Shown here in pieces: positions 59,612 to 64,000 of a stretch of 64,000 bases of DNA. How positions within the stretch are numbered: position 1 is the stretch's first letter; each line of letters begins with the position of its first letter. Source of the DNA: Verrucomicrobiaceae bacterium (GTDB taxonomy: Bacteria > Verrucomicrobiota > Verrucomicrobiia > Verrucomicrobiales > Akkermansiaceae); the NCBI GenBank assembly GCA_027485995.1, contig JAIXPW010000258.1:46609-110608 (forward strand), read 5' to 3'. Position numbers and translations under genes: made by a program. The notes beneath the pieces were generated by a model that was not told where the DNA came from, did no database searches, and saw only the letters and a program-made list of their open reading frames with translations.

Positions 59612-60730
59612 TCAACCCCGCACCCTCTCGATGAACCAGAACGTGCCCATCAGGATCACCAGCACCGACATCGCCGGCACCGCCCATTTTTCGAAAGCCG
59701 GACGCTTCCTCAGTTTCAAAAGGATCGGCAGGACGATCGCCACCAGCGCCAACTGACCCGACTCCACCCCGAGGTTGAAGGTGATCAGCGGACCTACAAT
59801 CGAGTGCCCGTCCGAGCCCAGCCCGATCTCCTTCAGCGCCCCGGCAAAGCCCATCCCGTGGATCAGCCCGAAGGCGAAGGTCAGCGCGGCCCGACGCCCC
59901 GGAGCGATCTTGAAAAACACGTTCTCCACCCCCACGAAGACGATCGACAGCGCAATGAACGCCTCCACCCAAACCGAAGGAAGCTTCACGATGTCCAGCG
60001 CCGCCAGCGCCAGGGTGATCGAATGAGCCAGCGTGAAAGCCGTCACGATCAGCAGCATTGGCTTGACCGAACGGCAGGCCAGCACCAGCGCGAAAAGGAA
60101 CAGCAGGTGGTCGTAGCCGGTCAGGATGTGCTCGATCCCTAACAGGAAATAGCGACTCAGCCCCACCGGTTCCTGAGTCTCAGCCCCCACGCCCGTCGCG
60201 GCACTGGCTGCCACCAGCGAGAAGCCCAGCCCAGGCTGATCCTTCACGATCACCCTGCCCTTCAAAGGCTCCGCCCCCTCCGGCAGCGGCCCGCCGCTTT
60301 CGTCGAAGACCGTCATCGTGCCGCTGTCGAGCGGCCCCAGCACCTCGAAGAACAAGGCCTTCACCTCCACCGGCCAGACCGATGGGCGATCGTAGGTGAG
60401 GATGAAATCCACCGCGCCGTCCTGATTGTAGGCGACGGACTTTTCCCGAAGCGGCATCACCGCCCCGCCGTCGGTCACCTTCAGCAAGCGCTCCGCATGC
60501 GCCTCCAGCACCGGAAGGATCTCCGCACGCGACTGCTCGTCATCGAACTTCGGAGCCTGATCGCCAAGAAACTTCCAGGTCAGGTTCAAGGCCGCCTTCA
60601 CCTCGATCTGCATCTGGTTCCGCTGCACCCGGATCTCGGTGGTGTTCTCGAATCCCACATGGCCCATCGCCACGCCAAGCGTCCAGCACGCCACCACGCA
60701 CCGCATCAACCATTTGGAAAGTCCAGTCAC
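59612..60730 (-). CDS. HupE/UreJ-family membrane protein with N-terminal ectodomain
   Basis: 372 residues: signal peptide (LMRCVVACWTLGVAMG), exported beta-rich domain (about 25-175), then six or more helices. The membrane part has the HupE/UreJ pattern GIEHILTGYDHLLFLFAL, AFTLAHSITLALA and FGLIHGMGFAGALKEIG, then FNLGVESGQ. The conserved His and Asp residues suggest metal (nickel or cobalt) handling in relatives. No hydrogenase or urease gene is near. It begins a five-gene operon with the sugar importer and a second copy of its own ectodomain, an unusual linkage. Confidence 0.85.
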   Translation of the reverse strand: MTGLSKWLMRCVVACWTLGVAMGHVGFENTTEIRVQRNQMQIEVKAALNLTWKFLGDQAPKFDDEQSRAEILPVLEAHAERLLKVTDGGAVMPLREKSVAYNQDGAVDFILTYDRPSVWPVEVKALFFEVLGPLDSGTMTVFDESGGPLPEGAEPLKGRVIVKDQPGLGFSLVAASAATGVGAETQEPVGLSRYFLLGIEHILTGYDHLLFLFALVLACRSVKPMLLIVTAFTLAHSITLALAALDIVKLPSVWVEAFIALSIVFVGVENVFFKIAPGRRAALTFAFGLIHGMGFAGALKEIGLGSDGHSIVGPLITFNLGVESGQLALVAIVLPILLKLRKRPAFEKWAVPAMSVLVILMGTFWFIERVRG

Positions 60731-60946
60731 GCCAGAAGATTTCCAATCTCACCCCAACCGGACAATCAAATAAAGGACAGGGGGGCTCTTCCTCGAAAAG
60801 AGTGGTCAGGGACCAAGCATAGGATCGGGGATCGGGGATCGGGGATCGGGGATCAGGGATCAGGGATCAGGGACCGAAGTGGGGAGAGGCCGTTGAATGG
60901 CTCAGTTTGCTCATCACTATGTTTTTCATCGCTTCGGGTCAAAACT
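60731..60946. repeat. Intergenic region with a heptamer tandem repeat
   Basis: At 60822-60870 seven perfect head-to-tail heptamers are seen: four GGATCGG followed by three GGATCAG, then a degenerate GGACCGA. The array lies between the end of the small secreted protein gene and the start of the HupE gene, both on the minus strand, so it is upstream of the HupE operon. Such arrays are prone to length change and could affect promoter spacing. Confidence 0.85.
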
Positions 60947-61618
60947 TCAGCGCTCCAACGACAGCTTCTCGTAGCCCTTCGACTTGAGCAGCAGGACCGC
61001 GCTGAATTCCTCATGATAACTCCTTGAGGCAAGGAGACGGAGAACCATGGTTTCCTCCTTTTTTGAAGGAGCGCCGGTCTCAGGATTCGTCTTGGTATCT
61101 GGATTGAGAGGGACGAACGAGGCGCTTGATTCACTTTCCGAAGGCCACATCTTGCCGGATTTGGTGGTGAAGGCCTGTCCCTTCTCGATCACGATCCCGA
61201 GTTGATCCAGGACGGCTTCCGACACCCAGTATTTCACCGCAATGAGATCGTCCGCTCGCTGGTCGCTGATGTGCCATTCGTTGTTCCAGAGTCGGAAGCC
61301 CGCCGGTGACGCACTCCCAAGGAGCTGGAGCACAAAGGGAAGATCAGCGTTCCTGAGGCGAAGGTCCTTCTTCATCTGCATCTTCGTCAGTTCAGATTCT
61401 GGAACATCGACCACGAAGAAGCCTCTTCCCTCGGGCGGCAGGCCTTCGATGATCTGCTTGACTGCATCGCTGACCGTCTGGGCAGTGGTGAGATCAATCG
61501 AAGACACCTGAGAATAGATCCCGGTTTTTGGACTATCGAAAGGACTCACTTCCCCTTCGTCTTCGGCCAAAATCGGAAGACCCACCAGCGCTGCGATCAT
61601 GATGAGAGTGGCTTTCAT
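60947..61618 (-). CDS. Small secreted protein with possible STN-like domain
   Basis: 223 residues with signal peptide MKATLIMIAALVGLPILA. The segment KKDLRLRNADLPFVLQLLGSASPAGFRLWNNEWHISD (about 83-120) looks like an STN (secretin/TonB N-terminal) subdomain. There the conserved pattern is strand, helix, strand. A Ser/Pro/Lys-rich linker and a final LRLLASRSYHEEFSAVLLLKS strand pair follow. AT-richer than neighbours. It stands alone between the HupE operon and the DUF1080 gene. The family call is weak and function unknown. Confidence 0.65.
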   Translation of the reverse strand: MKATLIMIAALVGLPILAEDEGEVSPFDSPKTGIYSQVSSIDLTTAQTVSDAVKQIIEGLPPEGRGFFVVDVPESELTKMQMKKDLRLRNADLPFVLQLLGSASPAGFRLWNNEWHISDQRADDLIAVKYWVSEAVLDQLGIVIEKGQAFTTKSGKMWPSESESSASFVPLNPDTKTNPETGAPSKKEETMVLRLLASRSYHEEFSAVLLLKSKGYEKLSLER

Positions 61619-61742
61619 GGTTCATCTGAGTGAATGGCATTTTGCCATTCAACAAGCAAGGACCATGGTTGCCGCTCCGGGCTGCCGTTCGATTTGCAGA
61701 GTTCAAGGGGAGCCCAGAAGCGCATGGGAGATCCAGGAGCAC

Positions 61743-61772
61743 AAAAAAGGCGTCCCCCTTGCGGAAGACGCC
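61743..61772 (-). terminator. Intrinsic terminator of the DUF1080 gene
   Basis: On the minus strand GGCGTC and GACGCC form a 6-bp stem with a 12-base loop, immediately followed by six T residues (plus-strand AAAAAA at 61743-61748). It lies 30 bases after the stop of the DUF1080 gene. A textbook rho-independent terminator. Confidence 0.88.
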
Positions 61773-61801
61773 TCATTCGAAAAACAGAACCGCTCAAACC
61801 T

Positions 61802-62611
61802 TCACTTCTGCGGCTCGGCCGGGCCCTTGTCGCGCTCGCCGAGCGGGCGGATCCACATGTTGCGGTATTCCATCGGGTCGCCGTGCCATTGGAGCTTGAT
61901 CGGTCCGGTGAGCGGATGCTGGGCCGGATAGGTGGCCAGCTTCTTGTGCTGGGTCGGGCCGAGGAACAGTTCACCGTGCTGGGTGAAAACGCCGTTGTGG
62001 AGGACAGTGACCTTGGCAGGTTTCACGACCTTCTCGCCCTCGTACACCGGAGGCTCGAAGGCGATGTCGTAGCTCTGCCACTCACCCTGGGGCGAGGTGG
62101 CGTTGACCAACGGCGGGAGCTGGCCGTAAAGCCCGGTGGCCTGGCCATCGGGGTAGGTCTTGTTGTTATGGCTTTGAAGGACCTGGATTTCGTAGAGGCC
62201 CATCAGGAAGACGCCGCTGTTGCCGCCGCTCTGGCCATCGACCTTGCGACCGGCCGGCAGGCGCCACTCGAAGTGAAGCTGCACCGCGCCGAAGGATTCC
62301 TTGGTGCTGAGATCGCCGGGAGGAGAGGCGACCAAGGCTCCGTCCTTGATCACCCACTTGGCCGGACCACCGCCGTTGGTCCAGGCATCGAGTGAGGTTC
62401 CGTCGAAGAGCACCTTCGCATCGGAAGGAGCCTTCACGGAAACAGCACCGCCGGTGGTGATGATCGGCGGCTGGGGCCGGGTGCCGTCGTGCACCTCGTA
62501 GGGCACGCCCGGAATCTGAGGATTTCCGGACTTCACGCCGTAACCATCGCCATACGCCGCCCCGCACGCTGAGGCCAGCGCGCCCGCAAGAATCCAACCG
62601 GTGGGTTTCAT
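61802..62611 (-). CDS. Secreted DUF1080 (3-keto-disaccharide hydrolase-like) protein
   Basis: 269 residues from ATG 62611 (signal peptide, MKPTGWILAGALASACGAAYG). The DUF1080 jelly-roll shows VLFDGTSLDAWTNGGGPAKWVIKDGALVASP, then FGAVQLHFEWRLPAG, SGGNSGVFLMGLYEIQVL and PIKLQWHGDPMEYRNMWIRPL. In this family these are the lectin-like strands and the YRNIWI-type ending. Some members hydrolyse 3-keto-glucosides; others bind glycans. A Cys is near the end of the signal, but not in a good lipobox. It is divergent from the polyprenyl synthase gene, 103 bases apart. Confidence 0.9.
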   Translation of the reverse strand: MKPTGWILAGALASACGAAYGDGYGVKSGNPQIPGVPYEVHDGTRPQPPIITTGGAVSVKAPSDAKVLFDGTSLDAWTNGGGPAKWVIKDGALVASPPGDLSTKESFGAVQLHFEWRLPAGRKVDGQSGGNSGVFLMGLYEIQVLQSHNNKTYPDGQATGLYGQLPPLVNATSPQGEWQSYDIAFEPPVYEGEKVVKPAKVTVLHNGVFTQHGELFLGPTQHKKLATYPAQHPLTGPIKLQWHGDPMEYRNMWIRPLGERDKGPAEPQK

Positions 62612-62714
62612 CGTGGCCAAGAAACGACAACTTCCTCCGGATCTTTCAAGTTCTTCCGATATCCGGGGTTGCGGGAGTGGTGGGATTGTGGCTCTTTCCG
62701 GCATCCTCACCGCC

Positions 62715-63722
<1,008 letters not shown>

Positions 63723-64000
63723 GTCCCTAGAGGCGGTCTGATCATTCCTTCTCCACCGCGAAAGTGGGCCCATTTTCCGCGGAGTCGCAGAGATGAGATG
63801 AGGTCGCTGAACCTCATTGATTGGAATTTCTCATCCTCCTCGGCGTTTCCTCTGTGACTCAGCGAACAGAGAAGGCGGATATCACGGGCGTCCGGTTGTA
63901 ACTAAAACAAATCCAATTGGTTAGAATCTTGATTCATGAAGGTTCTGTGGTCGATTTCCGTAAGTAGCTCATTTAGAGGCACTTTTTCGAACGGATGAAC
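63723..64000. other. Intergenic sequence at the right edge
   Basis: No gene of reasonable length. The stretch CGCGGAGTCGCAGAGA near 63779 and TCTGTGACTCAGCG near 63851 form a loose inverted pair resembling a dispersed repeat family. The last 130 bases are AT-rich, and a 20-codon frame at 63936 is too short to credit. Confidence 0.45.

Noticed and set aside
59003..60142. A 379-codon plus-strand open frame rich in His, Arg, Gln
   Set aside because: Antisense to permease and HupE genes; composition typical of a shadow frame.
60822..60870. Possible CRISPR array
   Set aside because: Units are 7 bases, head to tail, without spacers.

Overview
The window looks like a chromosomal segment of a high-GC member of the Verrucomicrobiota (Luteolibacter/Haloferula-like). 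This is an inference from several family traits: huge secreted enzymes carrying autotransporter-associated beta-strand repeats, a C-terminal module with a DPDGDG motif, DUF1080 and DUF6600 proteins, and dispersed intergenic repeat families. No rRNA, tRNA, CRISPR array or complete insertion sequence was recognised.

Layout. 1-583: 5' part of a secreted GH36-like glycosidase. 1164-1703: small secreted protein. 1734-4395: translationally coupled operon of methyltransferase, flavoprotein and type III polyketide synthase. 4456-11056 (minus strand): Wzz-like protein, orphan LolD-type ATPase, PDZ protein, anti-sigma-like protein, ECF sigma factor and UvrA. 11182-14243 (plus strand): CCA/poly(A) nucleotidyltransferase, double Lrp/AsnC-like protein and a membrane protein, followed by a truncated copy of that membrane protein. 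14446-17400: DUF6600 coiled-coil lipoprotein. 17505-27220: two adjacent rhamnogalacturonan lyases (PL11 and PL4), each fused to autotransporter-type repeats.

27517-55322 is one large exopolysaccharide locus. It has glycosyltransferases, a GumC/Wzz-like protein with a degenerate kinase domain, two Wza-like export proteins, Wzy, Wzx, a WecG/TagA enzyme and an initiating sugar transferase. Regulatory genes are interleaved with them: a hybrid histidine kinase with two receivers and no HPt, a lone HPt protein, a lone receiver, a STAS protein, and a protein fusing an RsbW-like kinase, GAF and SpoIIE-type phosphatase. The WecG/TagA enzyme itself carries two C-terminal STAS domains. My main inference is that polysaccharide synthesis here is controlled by partner switching plus a phosphorelay, analogous to the Vibrio fischeri syp locus but with the switch domain fused to a glycosyltransferase.

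55333-60730 is a minus-strand operon with a HupE/UreJ protein, a complete ribose-type ABC importer and a second protein resembling the HupE ectodomain. 60961-63722 holds a small secreted protein, a DUF1080 protein and a polyprenyl diphosphate synthase. A DNA word, CTGTTAG/CTAACAG, recurs at least 20 times inside genes in several reading frames and is not explained by annotation.
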